From contig CAZIOH010000114.1 in NCBI GenBank assembly GCA_964540815.1, positions 1 to 19,516 on the forward strand: a stretch of DNA of 19,516 bases, given 5' to 3'. The stretch is from CAZIOH01 sp964540815. GTDB taxonomy: Bacteria; Myxococcota_A; Polyangia; Fen-1088. This document shows positions 1 to 7,482 of this stretch, piece after piece. The position numbers and the translations under genes were made by a program. Under the pieces are notes generated by a model. That model was given only the letters and a program-made list of their open reading frames with translations. It did not search any database and was not told the origin of the DNA. Every line of letters starts with the position of its first letter. Position 1 is the first letter of the stretch.

Positions 1-7
1 CTCGTTA

Positions 8-58
8 CCTCACGCTCTTCGGGCGAGCGCAGCGCGGCTTTGCCGCGCGGAGCGAGGG
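8..58. repeat. Hairpin element downstream of nupC
   Basis: A perfect 7-bp stem (GCGCGGC 32-38, GCCGCGC 42-48) closes on a TTT loop. A CGCTC block at 13-17 can pair either locally with GAGCG at 25-29 or, around the inner hairpin, with GAGCG at 50-54, so two folds compete. It lies 3' of the minus-strand transporter that ends at 101 and could act as its terminator, though there is no T-tract. A hairpin with the complementary AAA loop occurs at the other end of the window (19488-19504). Nothing else is visible in 1-100. Confidence 0.5.
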
Positions 59-100
59 GGGCGCGGGGGCGTGTGAGCGGCAGCGAGCCACGTCCCCGAT

Positions 101-1354
101 TCAATAGACGAGTCCGGCGATGGTGCCGGCGAGGAAGGTCGCGAGGGAGCCGGAGAGGATGGCGCGGAGGCCGAGGCGGGCGAGATCGCCGCGGCGCTCG
201 GGGACCATGGAGCCGAGGCCCCCGAGCACGATCGCCAGGGAGCCGAAGTTGGCGAAGCCACACAGGGCGAAGCTGGCGATGCGCACCGACTTCGCGGTCA
301 GGTGGGGGGCGTTGGCCGCGAGGGCCTGATATGCCAGGAACTCGTTGAGCACGGTCTTGGTCCCGAGCAACGAGCCGACGAAGGGGGCATCCCGCCACGG
401 GACCCCCATCACGAAGGCCAGCGGCGCCAGCAGCGTGCCGAGCAGCTTGCCGACGGACATCTCGGGGTGCCCGAACCATCCCCCCACCCGGGCCACGCCG
501 CCGTCGACCATGGCCACCAGCGCCACGAAGGCGATCAGCATCGCCCCCACGTTCATCGCCAGGTGCATGCCCTCGGACGCGCCGCGCGCGGCGGCGTCGA
601 TGATGTTCACGTCGACCCGCGGGACGTCGATCTTCACGTTACCCATGGTCTCGGGATGGCCGGTCTCGGGGATGATCATCTTGGCGAACATCACCGCCGC
701 CGGCGCCGACATGAACGACGCCGTCACCAGGTAGCCGGCATCGATTCCCATCGCCACGTACGCGAGGAGCACGGTGCCCGCGATGGTGGCCATGCCGGCG
801 CTCATCACCGCGAACAGCTCGCTCTCGGTCATGCGCGCGACGTAGGGGCGCACCAGCAGGGGAGCCTCGGTCATGCCGAGGAAGATGTCGCCCACGGTCG
901 AGAGGGCCTCCGCCCCCGAGATGCGCATGGTCCGCGAGAGCCCCCGAGCGAGCAGCGCCACCAGGCGCTGCATCAGCCCCACGTGATAGAGGATGGCCAT
1001 CAGGCTGGCGATGAAGATGATGAGCGGCAACACCCGCACCGCGAGCACGAACCCCACGACGGTGGTGCGAAAACCTCCGGCCGCCGGCGTGGACACCGCC
1101 ACCACGTCGGGCCAGCGCCCGAAGACGAACTCTATGCCGGCGTCCGCGAAGGCCACGAAGGCGTTGGCCAGATCGTTGGTCCACACGAAGAAGTGGGCCC
1201 CGGCCGGCGTCCGCAGGGCGACGAGCGCGATCGCGACCTGCAGGCCCATGCCCCAGCCGAGGTTGTGCGGCCGCAGCGCCCGCTTCCGGTCGGACGAGGC
1301 GAGCCAGGCCAGCGCCAGCAGGGCCAGGATGCCCACCAGCCCCATCCACCTCAT
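101..1354 (-). CDS. nupC: NupC/CNT-family concentrative nucleoside transporter
   Basis: This is a 417-residue inner-membrane protein of the concentrative nucleoside transporter family, which imports nucleosides by ion symport. The family layout is intact. An N-terminal membrane region is followed by a gate segment with hydrophobic helices (about 93-125). The first hairpin motif reads STVGDIFLGMTEAPLLVRPY at 152-171, and the second core motif is the GTKTVLNEFLAYQAL block near the C-terminus. These carry the acidic and Asn/Glu residues that contact the nucleoside and cation in CNT structures. Length matches NupC (about 400 aa). The ATG at 1354 was chosen because it overlaps the stop of the upstream PGPGW gene by four bases (ATGA), and the longer open frame upstream is the shadow of that gene. 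The two genes are probably one translationally coupled operon. Substrate preference (pyrimidine or purine) cannot be read from the sequence. Confidence 0.93.
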   Translation of the reverse strand: MRWMGLVGILALLALAWLASSDRKRALRPHNLGWGMGLQVAIALVALRTPAGAHFFVWTNDLANAFVAFADAGIEFVFGRWPDVVAVSTPAAGGFRTTVVGFVLAVRVLPLIIFIASLMAILYHVGLMQRLVALLARGLSRTMRISGAEALSTVGDIFLGMTEAPLLVRPYVARMTESELFAVMSAGMATIAGTVLLAYVAMGIDAGYLVTASFMSAPAAVMFAKMIIPETGHPETMGNVKIDVPRVDVNIIDAAARGASEGMHLAMNVGAMLIAFVALVAMVDGGVARVGGWFGHPEMSVGKLLGTLLAPLAFVMGVPWRDAPFVGSLLGTKTVLNEFLAYQALAANAPHLTAKSVRIASFALCGFANFGSLAIVLGGLGSMVPERRGDLARLGLRAILSGSLATFLAGTIAGLVY

Positions 1355-1827
1355 CCGGCGCTCCGACGTGGGCCCGGTCGCGGGTCCTCGTCGAGCTCGA
1401 GCTCGGGATGGCCGAGGCGCCTCCGCAGGCGGTTGATTCCATGCAAGATCGCAGGTCGACGGATCAGCCGGCGCTCGAGGCCGCGTTTTCCAGGGAAGTT
1501 CAGCAAGGTGAGGCCAATCAATATCATGAGCAACCCCTGCCCCGGTACGCCGGGCAGGGCCATGATGGCGCCGAGGACCACCGCCAGATAGCCGAGCAGG
1601 TTCTTGGCGACGAGGCCGATCGCCCGGACGACCGGATGCCGGTGCGCCCAGAAGGGCGGAGGCTCGGCGGTCTTGAACTGGTCCACCGGCCACTGGACCA
1701 CGACCGCGGCTGCCAGGAGCAGGCTGCCGAGCGCCAGCCCGAGGGTCAGCCCGAGGGCCTCCCACCAGCCCAGCCGCCTCAGGAGACCGAGGAGCGGGCC
1801 CACCAACGATCTTCCGAGCTCAACCAC
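1351..1827 (-). CDS. PGPGW-type transmembrane protein
   Basis: This 158-residue protein has two hydrophobic stretches, roughly 23-46 and 68-108. The second contains LPGVPGQGLL (91-100) followed by LIGLTLLNFPGKRGLERRL, which matches the pattern of the PGPGW putative transmembrane family (a Pro-Gly-rich turn, a Gly/Leu helix, then FP and basic residues). The family has no established function. The C-terminal tail (about 118-158) is very basic, then acidic, and probably cytoplasmic. The start is GTG at 1827, the only start that opens the frame; no strong ribosome binding site is visible. It is the first gene of a pair with the nucleoside transporter (4-nt overlap) and diverges from the acyltransferase gene starting near 1930-2040. 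Family call good, role unknown. Confidence 0.8.
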   Translation of the reverse strand: MVELGRSLVGPLLGLLRRLGWWEALGLTLGLALGSLLLAAAVVVQWPVDQFKTAEPPPFWAHRHPVVRAIGLVAKNLLGYLAVVLGAIMALPGVPGQGLLMILIGLTLLNFPGKRGLERRLIRRPAILHGINRLRRRLGHPELELDEDPRPGPRRSAG

Positions 1828-2039
1828 GGCCGGGCGCCGAAGATTTCGCGACCGAGGAGACCGCCCGACGAGGGTGGCTCGCGGACGGCGGGGTTTCGCT
1901 CGCCGCGGGCCGGTCGGCTGGTAGAGTTGTCGACATCGCGATCCAGATCATAGACCACATCTCCGCCGTCGATGCCGCGGAGTGGAACAGGCTGGTCGGC
2001 GCGGACGATCCGTTCCTCGAGCACGCCTTTCTGGCGGCC

Positions 2040-3266
2040 ATGGAGGACTCGGGCACGGTCGGCCCGCGCGCCGGGGTGGTCCCGCGCTTCGTGCTGGTGC
2101 GGGATACCGGGGCCACGCCGCCCCTCGATCCCGTGGCGGCGTCGGCACCGGCGGCGGCGTCGTCGTCGGCGACGCCCGGAGGCGGCGCGGACCGGCTGCT
2201 GGGGGCGCTCCCCCTTTATCGCAAGATTCACGGCTACGGCGAGTTCATCTTCGACTGGTCCTGGGCCAACGCCGCCCACCGCTCTGGCATCGCCTACTAC
2301 CCCAAGATGGTCGCGGCGATTCCCTTCACCCCGGCCACCGGCGCGCGCCTGCTCGTGGATCCGACCCTCGAGGCTTCACGTCGCGCCGCCGTCGTCGCGC
2401 AGCTCCTGACGGGCGCCCGGGCCGCGGCCGACGCGGAGAAGGCCTCGTCCCTCCACGTGCTCTTCTGCACCGAGGACGAGGCCGCCGTGCTGGGCGCGGG
2501 TGGCTTCATGCCCCGCCTCAGCCTGCAGTTTCACTGGCACAACCGCCCGGGCACCCCCTACCGCGACTTCGACGACTACCTCGGCGCCATGAAGTCGCGC
2601 CACCGCAAGCAGATTCGCCACGAACGCCGGGTCGCCGCCGAGCACGGGCTCGCCCTCGAGACCCGGGCGGGCTCCGAGCTCGCGCCGGCGGACTGGGCCG
2701 CGCTCGGCGCCTTCTATAGCGCGAACGCCGACCGGCACGGCAGCATCGAGTACCTCAAACCAGAATTCTTCGACCTGATGCGCAGCACCTACGCCCACCG
2801 GGTGGTGGCCACCCTCGCCTATCGCGACGGCGCGCCGGTGGCCGGCACCTTCAACTTCGAGAAGGGTCGTCACCTCTACGGCCGCTACTGGGGCTGCCTC
2901 GGCGACTTCGAGATGCTGCACTTCGAGCTCTGCTATCACCGCCTCATCGAGCGGGCCATCGCCCGAGGCTACACGCGCTTCGAGGCCGGGGCCCAGGGCG
3001 AGCACAAGCTCAAGCGCGGGCTGGTGCCCGCGTTCACCCACAGCGCGCACTGGATCCGTCATCCGGGGCTGGCCGCGGCGGTGGGGCGCTTCATCGACGA
3101 GGAGACCGAGGCGATCCGCCAGCAGGCGGCGGCCTATTCGGCCGAGGCTCCCTTTCGCGTCGAGGGCGGGGCCGCCCCCCGCGCGGATCCCGCGGTCGAC
3201 CGCGGGGCCGAAGCTCCCTCGGCCCGCGATCAGGGCTCCGACCCGGACAGCGGACCTCGGACGTAG
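2040..3266 (+). CDS. FemAB-like (DUF482) acyltransferase, GNAT fold; true N-terminus probably upstream
   Basis: This protein belongs to the 'peptidoglycan biosynthesis/recognition' DUF482 group of GNAT-like proteins, related to FemAB aminoacyl transferases. Diagnostic blocks are ALPLYRKIHGYGEFIFDWSW (56-75), GIAYYPKMVAAIPFTPATG (83-101), the FHWHN segment (164-168), MKSRHRKQIRHERR (184-197) and the C-terminal EAGAQGEHKLKRG. Its substrate is unknown. ATG 2040 is the only canonical in-frame start, but the frame stays open upstream and encodes EWNRLVGADDPFLEHAFLAA (1980-2039) and IAIQIIDHISAVDAA before it. This is exactly the N-terminus expected for the family, so real translation probably begins near 1926-1950, although no ATG, GTG or TTG is present there. 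Residues 30-51 are an Ala/Ser-rich insertion. The last 35 residues are a disordered acidic/Pro tail. An MFS gene follows after 42 bp, probably in the same operon. Confidence 0.85.
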   Translation: MEDSGTVGPRAGVVPRFVLVRDTGATPPLDPVAASAPAAASSSATPGGGADRLLGALPLYRKIHGYGEFIFDWSWANAAHRSGIAYYPKMVAAIPFTPATGARLLVDPTLEASRRAAVVAQLLTGARAAADAEKASSLHVLFCTEDEAAVLGAGGFMPRLSLQFHWHNRPGTPYRDFDDYLGAMKSRHRKQIRHERRVAAEHGLALETRAGSELAPADWAALGAFYSANADRHGSIEYLKPEFFDLMRSTYAHRVVATLAYRDGAPVAGTFNFEKGRHLYGRYWGCLGDFEMLHFELCYHRLIERAIARGYTRFEAGAQGEHKLKRGLVPAFTHSAHWIRHPGLAAAVGRFIDEETEAIRQQAAAYSAEAPFRVEGGAAPRADPAVDRGAEAPSARDQGSDPDSGPRT

Positions 3267-3308
3267 CGTCCGCCCGGTCCAGCCGATGGATCCCCGCGTG
3301 ACTCCCCG

Positions 3309-4466
3309 ATGATCGAGCCCGTCTACTTCTTCTACTTCCTCTCGGTCGGCGTGAGCATGCCGTTCTTTCCGCCGTTCCTGCGGGGTCTGGGGCTCTCGGG
3401 GCGCGAGATCGCGACGGTCCTGTCGGTGCTCCCCTTGCTCAACGTGGTCATGCCGTTCCTGTGGGCCTGGACCGCCGACCAGACCCGCCGCCACGCCCGG
3501 ATCCTCGCCATCACCTGCTGCGGGGCGGGGCTGGGGTTCGTCCCGCTGGTGGCGGCCACCCGCTTCGCGCCGGTCTTCGCGAGCTATGCCGGGGCCGCGC
3601 TGTTCCTGGCGGGCATCGGCTCTCTGCTCGACGGGCTCGCCATCACGCGGGTGCGGGCGGGCGCCGATTACGGGCGCATCCGGGTGTGGGGCTCGATCGG
3701 GTACATCGTGTCGGCGACCGGGATGGGGGCCGTGCTGACCGCGCGCGGAGGACATCCGGCGGACCGGCTGGTGCCGGCGGCCATCGCCGCCACCTTGCTC
3801 GCGACCTTCGCGATCGCCGCCCGGCTGCGGGGCACCGGCGAGGCGGGCGGTCGCCCCAGGCTGCGCGACGTGCGGCGGCTGCTCGGCGATCGGCGGTTGC
3901 GGCTCCTGCTCACCGTGGCGCCGCTGCACTGGATCGGGTGCGCGCCTTACAACATCTTCTTCGGGATCTTCGTGCGGGATCGCCACCTGTCGCCGCTCGT
4001 GCTCGGAGCGGCTCTCTCGATGGGGGTGGTGGCGGAGATGCTGGCCTTGCTGGGATTCACGCGTCTCCGGGCGGTCTTCGCGGTCGAGACCCTCCTGGTG
4101 TTCGCCTTCGCGGGCACGGCGCTGCGCTGGGCCCTCATGCCCCTCGCGGTCCACGCCGGCGCCGGCGCTCTCGTCGGGTTGCAGCTCTTCCACGGCCTGA
4201 CCTTCGGCCTTTTCTGGGGAGCGGGGATCGCCTGGATAGGCGAGACCGTTCCCCCCGCCCTGCGGGCCACCGGGCAGTCCCTCTTCGTGATGTCCATGCT
4301 CGGGATCGGGAACGTCCTCGGCTACGTCGTCACGGGCTGGGTCTACGATCTCGGCGGCGGCGTCGGGCCCGCCTTCCTGGGCGCGGCGCTCCTCGAGCTC
4401 GTCCCCCTCGCCCTCGTGGTCCGCGCCCGCCGGCTCCACCGCCGGGTCGCGCAGCAGCCGGGATGA
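3309..4466 (+). CDS. MFS transporter, phenylpropionate/LacY-like (MFS_1_like)
   Basis: This 385-residue polytopic protein probably has 12 membrane helices. The N-terminus (YFFYFLSVGVSMPFFPPFLR, 6-25) and the block YGRIRVWGSIGYIVS (121-135) in front of helix 5 are characteristic of the MFS_1_like branch, which includes the E. coli phenylpropionate carrier HcaT and LacY-like proteins. A conserved acidic residue sits in SLLDGLAITRVR (D108). The C-terminal half carries the mirrored helices and ends in a short basic tail. It most likely moves a small organic solute by proton symport, but the substrate cannot be inferred. It starts 42 bp after the DUF482 gene with no recognisable Shine-Dalgarno, so it may depend on coupling to that gene. 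It runs head-on into clpA, with only 18 bp between the two stop codons and no room for a separate terminator. Confidence 0.88.
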   Translation: MIEPVYFFYFLSVGVSMPFFPPFLRGLGLSGREIATVLSVLPLLNVVMPFLWAWTADQTRRHARILAITCCGAGLGFVPLVAATRFAPVFASYAGAALFLAGIGSLLDGLAITRVRAGADYGRIRVWGSIGYIVSATGMGAVLTARGGHPADRLVPAAIAATLLATFAIAARLRGTGEAGGRPRLRDVRRLLGDRRLRLLLTVAPLHWIGCAPYNIFFGIFVRDRHLSPLVLGAALSMGVVAEMLALLGFTRLRAVFAVETLLVFAFAGTALRWALMPLAVHAGAGALVGLQLFHGLTFGLFWGAGIAWIGETVPPALRATGQSLFVMSMLGIGNVLGYVVTGWVYDLGGGVGPAFLGAALLELVPLALVVRARRLHRRVAQQPG

Positions 4467-4484
4467 GATCGCCCCGCGGTCGCG

Positions 4485-6935
4485 TCAGTTCACGGTCTCG
4501 GGGTTCGGCTTGACGATCGCCGGGGGCCTGGGCGCGGTGGGCGCCGCGACGGGGACCTGGGCGGTATACGCGAAGGTCAACTTGACCCCGTCGTGTCCGA
4601 CCTGGACCGTGCCGCCGCTGGCGAGGGCCCCGAACAAGAGCTCGTCGGTGAGCGGTCGCTTGATCTCGTCCTGGATGACTCGCCCGAGCGGACGGGCGCC
4701 GTTCATCGGGTCGAAGCCCCGCTCCGCCAGGTAGGCCCGCGCCGCGGGGTCCACCTCGACCGTGACCTTTCGCTCGGAGAGCTGGGCCTGAAGCTCCGCC
4801 ACGAACTTGTCCACGATGCGCAACATGACGCGCGAATCGAGCGGGGCGAAGTCGATCTTCGCGTCCAGCCGGTTCCGGAACTCGGGCGAGAAGGCCCGCT
4901 TGAAGGCCTCGTCGGTGTCGCCGAGCCGGGGATCTCCCTGACTGCCGAAGCCGGGCATCCGCCGGGACAGCTCCCGGGCCCCGACGTTGCTGGTCATGAT
5001 GAGCACGATGTTCCGGAAGTCGGACTTGCGTCCGTTGTTGTCCGTGAGCGCGCCATGATCCATCACCTGCAGGAGCAGGTTGAACAGATCGGGGTGGGCC
5101 TTCTCGATCTCGTCCAGCAGGAGGACGCCGTGGGGCGTCTGGTGGATCGCGTCCGTGAGCAGCCCGCCCTGGTCGAACCCGACGTAGCCCGGCGGTGCGC
5201 CGATCAGCCGCGAGACCGTGTGCCGCTCCATGTACTCGGACATGTCGAAGCGGATGAACCCGATCCCGAGCACCTCGGAGAGCTGCTTGGCGAGCTCGGT
5301 CTTCCCGACGCCCGTGGGGCCCGCGAAGACGAAGCTGCCGATGGGCCGGGTCGGCGCCCCCAGCCCCGCCCGGTTCATCTTGATGGCCTGGGACAGGCGC
5401 TCGACCGCGGCATCCTGGCCGAAGATCCGCGCCTTGAGCTCGCTCTCGAGCCCCTGCAGGCGACTGCGATCGTCGGAGGCCACCCGCTTGGACGGGATCC
5501 GGGCGATCCGCGCCACCACGGTCTCGATGTCGGCCGCCCGCACCAGCCGCCGGGTGATCGCGCCCCCCGCGCCGGCGCCGGCCGCCGCCTTGGCGCCGGC
5601 TCTCCCGCTCCGGCCCACGACCTTCGCCGACGTGGACTTCCTGCCGGTCGGCAGCTTGGCGCCGGCTTCGGCGGCGGAGACCCATCCCTGGAGCTTGCGC
5701 GCCGCCCCCGCCTCGTCGATGAGGTCGATGGCCTTGTCGGGCAGCCGGCGGTCGTGCAGGTACCGCGAAGACAGCTCCGCCGCGGCGCGGATCGCCTGCT
5801 TGGTGTAGGTCACCTGGTGAAACTCCTCGTAGCGGCTCCGCAGGCCGCTGAGGATCGCGATGGTCTCCTCGACGCTCGGCTCCTCCACGTCGATCGGCTG
5901 AAACCGCCGGGCCAGCGCCCGATCCTTCTCGATGTAGCTGCGATACTCCTTGTGGGTGGTCGTGCCGATCACCCGCAGCCGCCCGGCGGCCAGCGCGGGC
6001 TTGATCAGGTTCGAGGCGTCCATGGCGCCGCCCGAGGCCGCTCCCGCCCCCACGATGGTGTGCAGCTCGTCGATGAACACGATGGCGTGCGGCTTCTCCT
6101 CGAGGGCGCGAATCACGCCCTTGAAGCGCTCCTCGAAGTCCCCGCGGTAGCGGGTCCCCGCGACCAGCGCCCCCATGTCGAGCGCGTAGATCACCGCGTC
6201 CTTCAACGACTCAGGGGCCTCGCCCATCTCGATCCGGCGGGCCAGCCCCTCGACGATGGCGGTCTTGCCCACCCCCGCGTCCCCGATGAAGAGCGGATTG
6301 TTCTTGCGCCGGCGGGCCAGCACGTGGAGCGCACGGTCGATCTGCTGCGCCCGCCCCACGAGCGGGTCGATCTCGCCGGCTCGGGCGCGCTCGTTCAGGT
6401 TCACGGCGTAGGCCTCGAGCGGATCGGCGGCCTCACCCTCCCCCGACGCCGAAGGCTCGCCGCTGTCCTCGGGAGGCTGGCTCGACTGCGTCTTGGCCGG
6501 CAGGAGCTTCGACACCCCATGGGAGATGTAGCTGACGATGTCGAGGCGGCTGATCCCTTCCTCCTTGAGGAACGACACCGCGTGGGACTCGGGCTCGCCG
6601 AACATCGCGACCAGCACGTTCGCCCCGGTGGCTTCGCTCTTCCCGGCCCCGAGCACGTGGTTGACGGCGCGCTGGACCACCCGCGCGAAGCCCAAGGTGG
6701 GCTGGGCGCGATCGCGCTCCTCCTCCGGGACCGGGGTGATCGAGGCGTCCAGGAACTTCTCCAGCTTCTGCTCGAGCCGCTTGACCGACCCACCGCACTG
6801 CTTGAGGAGCTCCGCGGTCGCCTCGTCCGACAGCAAGGCCAGCAGCAGGTGCTCGAGCGTCGAGAACTCGTGCCCACGGACGGTTGCGTCGTCGAGAGCA
6901 CGCCGGATCGCGGTTTCGAGCTCAGGACTCAACAT
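4485..6935 (-). CDS. clpA: ATP-dependent Clp protease ATP-binding subunit ClpA
   Basis: This 816-residue AAA+ unfoldase feeds substrates to the ClpP peptidase. The domains in order are a Clp_N double repeat (about 1-145, ClpS docking), an acidic linker (150-172), AAA-1 with Walker A GDAGVGKT (218-225) and Walker B VFIDE (286-290), and AAA-2 with Walker A GPTGVGKT (539-546) and Walker B LLLDEI (605-610). The C-terminal small domain follows. PGF at 661-663 sits where the ClpP-contacting [LIVMP]-G-[FL] loop is expected, so ClpP interaction should be intact. Two features make it about 60 residues longer than E. coli ClpA (758). One is an Ala/Gly/Lys-rich insert at about 421-463 between the two AAA modules, and the other is a Pro-rich C-terminal tail (790-816). 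A GGGAG ribosome site lies about 12 nt before ATG. clpS is 106 bp upstream on the same strand; clpP is not in the window. Confidence 0.97.
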   Translation of the reverse strand: MLSPELETAIRRALDDATVRGHEFSTLEHLLLALLSDEATAELLKQCGGSVKRLEQKLEKFLDASITPVPEEERDRAQPTLGFARVVQRAVNHVLGAGKSEATGANVLVAMFGEPESHAVSFLKEEGISRLDIVSYISHGVSKLLPAKTQSSQPPEDSGEPSASGEGEAADPLEAYAVNLNERARAGEIDPLVGRAQQIDRALHVLARRRKNNPLFIGDAGVGKTAIVEGLARRIEMGEAPESLKDAVIYALDMGALVAGTRYRGDFEERFKGVIRALEEKPHAIVFIDELHTIVGAGAASGGAMDASNLIKPALAAGRLRVIGTTTHKEYRSYIEKDRALARRFQPIDVEEPSVEETIAILSGLRSRYEEFHQVTYTKQAIRAAAELSSRYLHDRRLPDKAIDLIDEAGAARKLQGWVSAAEAGAKLPTGRKSTSAKVVGRSGRAGAKAAAGAGAGGAITRRLVRAADIETVVARIARIPSKRVASDDRSRLQGLESELKARIFGQDAAVERLSQAIKMNRAGLGAPTRPIGSFVFAGPTGVGKTELAKQLSEVLGIGFIRFDMSEYMERHTVSRLIGAPPGYVGFDQGGLLTDAIHQTPHGVLLLDEIEKAHPDLFNLLLQVMDHGALTDNNGRKSDFRNIVLIMTSNVGARELSRRMPGFGSQGDPRLGDTDEAFKRAFSPEFRNRLDAKIDFAPLDSRVMLRIVDKFVAELQAQLSERKVTVEVDPAARAYLAERGFDPMNGARPLGRVIQDEIKRPLTDELLFGALASGGTVQVGHDGVKLTFAYTAQVPVAAPTAPRPPAIVKPNPETVN

Positions 6936-7041
6936 GACGTTTTTTCACTCCCACGGTGTGATCGTAGCGCACGCCCGACGAGCGACAAGGAAAACGCCGA
7001 GCCCGGTGGCTGGAAGGCCGAGCCGAAGGTGACTGCCGCCC

Positions 7042-7368
7042 TCAGGATTGCTTCCGCATCGAACATTTCAGGGGCATTTCGTGCTCGCGCGCGAACTCGG
7101 TCACCATGTGCACCTTGGTCTCCGCGAGATCGCGCGTGAAGACGCCGGCCACCCCGATCCCCTTGGTGTGCACGTGCAACATGATCTGCCGGGCGCTCTC
7201 GGCGTCGTGGTGGAAATAGCGCTGCAGCACGTAGACGACGAACTCCTGCGTGGTGTAGTCGTCGTTGTGGAGCAAGACTTCGTACAGCGGCGGACGCGTG
7301 ACCTTGGGTTTGTCCAGGGTCTCGAGATCGCCTCGGCGTTCGGGCTCAGTGCTCTTCGGCTTGGCCAC
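7042..7368 (-). CDS. clpS: ATP-dependent Clp protease adaptor ClpS
   Basis: This 108-residue adaptor delivers N-degron proteins (N-terminal Leu, Phe, Tyr or Trp) to ClpA. After a flexible basic N-terminal extension (1-27), the core aligns without gaps to E. coli ClpS. NDD at 35-37 and T39 match the alpha-amino-binding residues, MLHVH (63-67) supplies the pocket Met, Val and His, and GVFTRDLAETKV is the ClpA-contact helix. The residue aligned with the gatekeeper Met40 of E. coli is Gln41 (NDDYTTQEF), an unusual polar substitution at the rim of the pocket. The start is GTG at 7368 with GAGAAAGG upstream. clpA follows after 106 bp, the usual clpS-clpA order, and queG lies 114 bp upstream on the same strand. 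Fold and partner are certain; the effect of the Gln is a guess. Confidence 0.96.
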   Translation of the reverse strand: MAKPKSTEPERRGDLETLDKPKVTRPPLYEVLLHNDDYTTQEFVVYVLQRYFHHDAESARQIMLHVHTKGIGVAGVFTRDLAETKVHMVTEFAREHEMPLKCSMRKQS

Positions 7369-7400
7369 CGGTGAAAATGCCTTTCTCAGCTGCCTTCGGT

Positions 7401-7429
7401 ATCAAACACCCGCGCCAAGGGTAGCGCAA
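7401..7429 (-). promoter_or_regulatory. Possible sigma-70-like promoter of clpS
   Basis: On the minus strand TTGCGC (7429-7424) is followed by a 17-bp spacer and TTTGAT (7406-7401), 32 bp upstream of the clpS GTG. The -10 matches four of six consensus bases and the -35 keeps only TTG. No heat-shock type -35/-10 or CIRCE repeat is visible. Weak call, based on spacing and position. Confidence 0.25.
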
Positions 7430-7482
7430 TCCGGCCAAACGGCCCGGCCAAGAGGCCTGCCGGTCGGCGCTGGGCCCGGGCT

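Noticed and set aside
2376..4439. 687-codon minus-strand open frame
   Set aside because: It is antisense to the DUF482 and MFS genes, and its composition (Arg, Gly, Glu, His, Pro) has no domain. It is typical of shadow frames in high-GC DNA.
4593..7139. 848-codon plus-strand open frame
   Set aside because: It is antisense to clpA/clpS, both of which are unmistakable.
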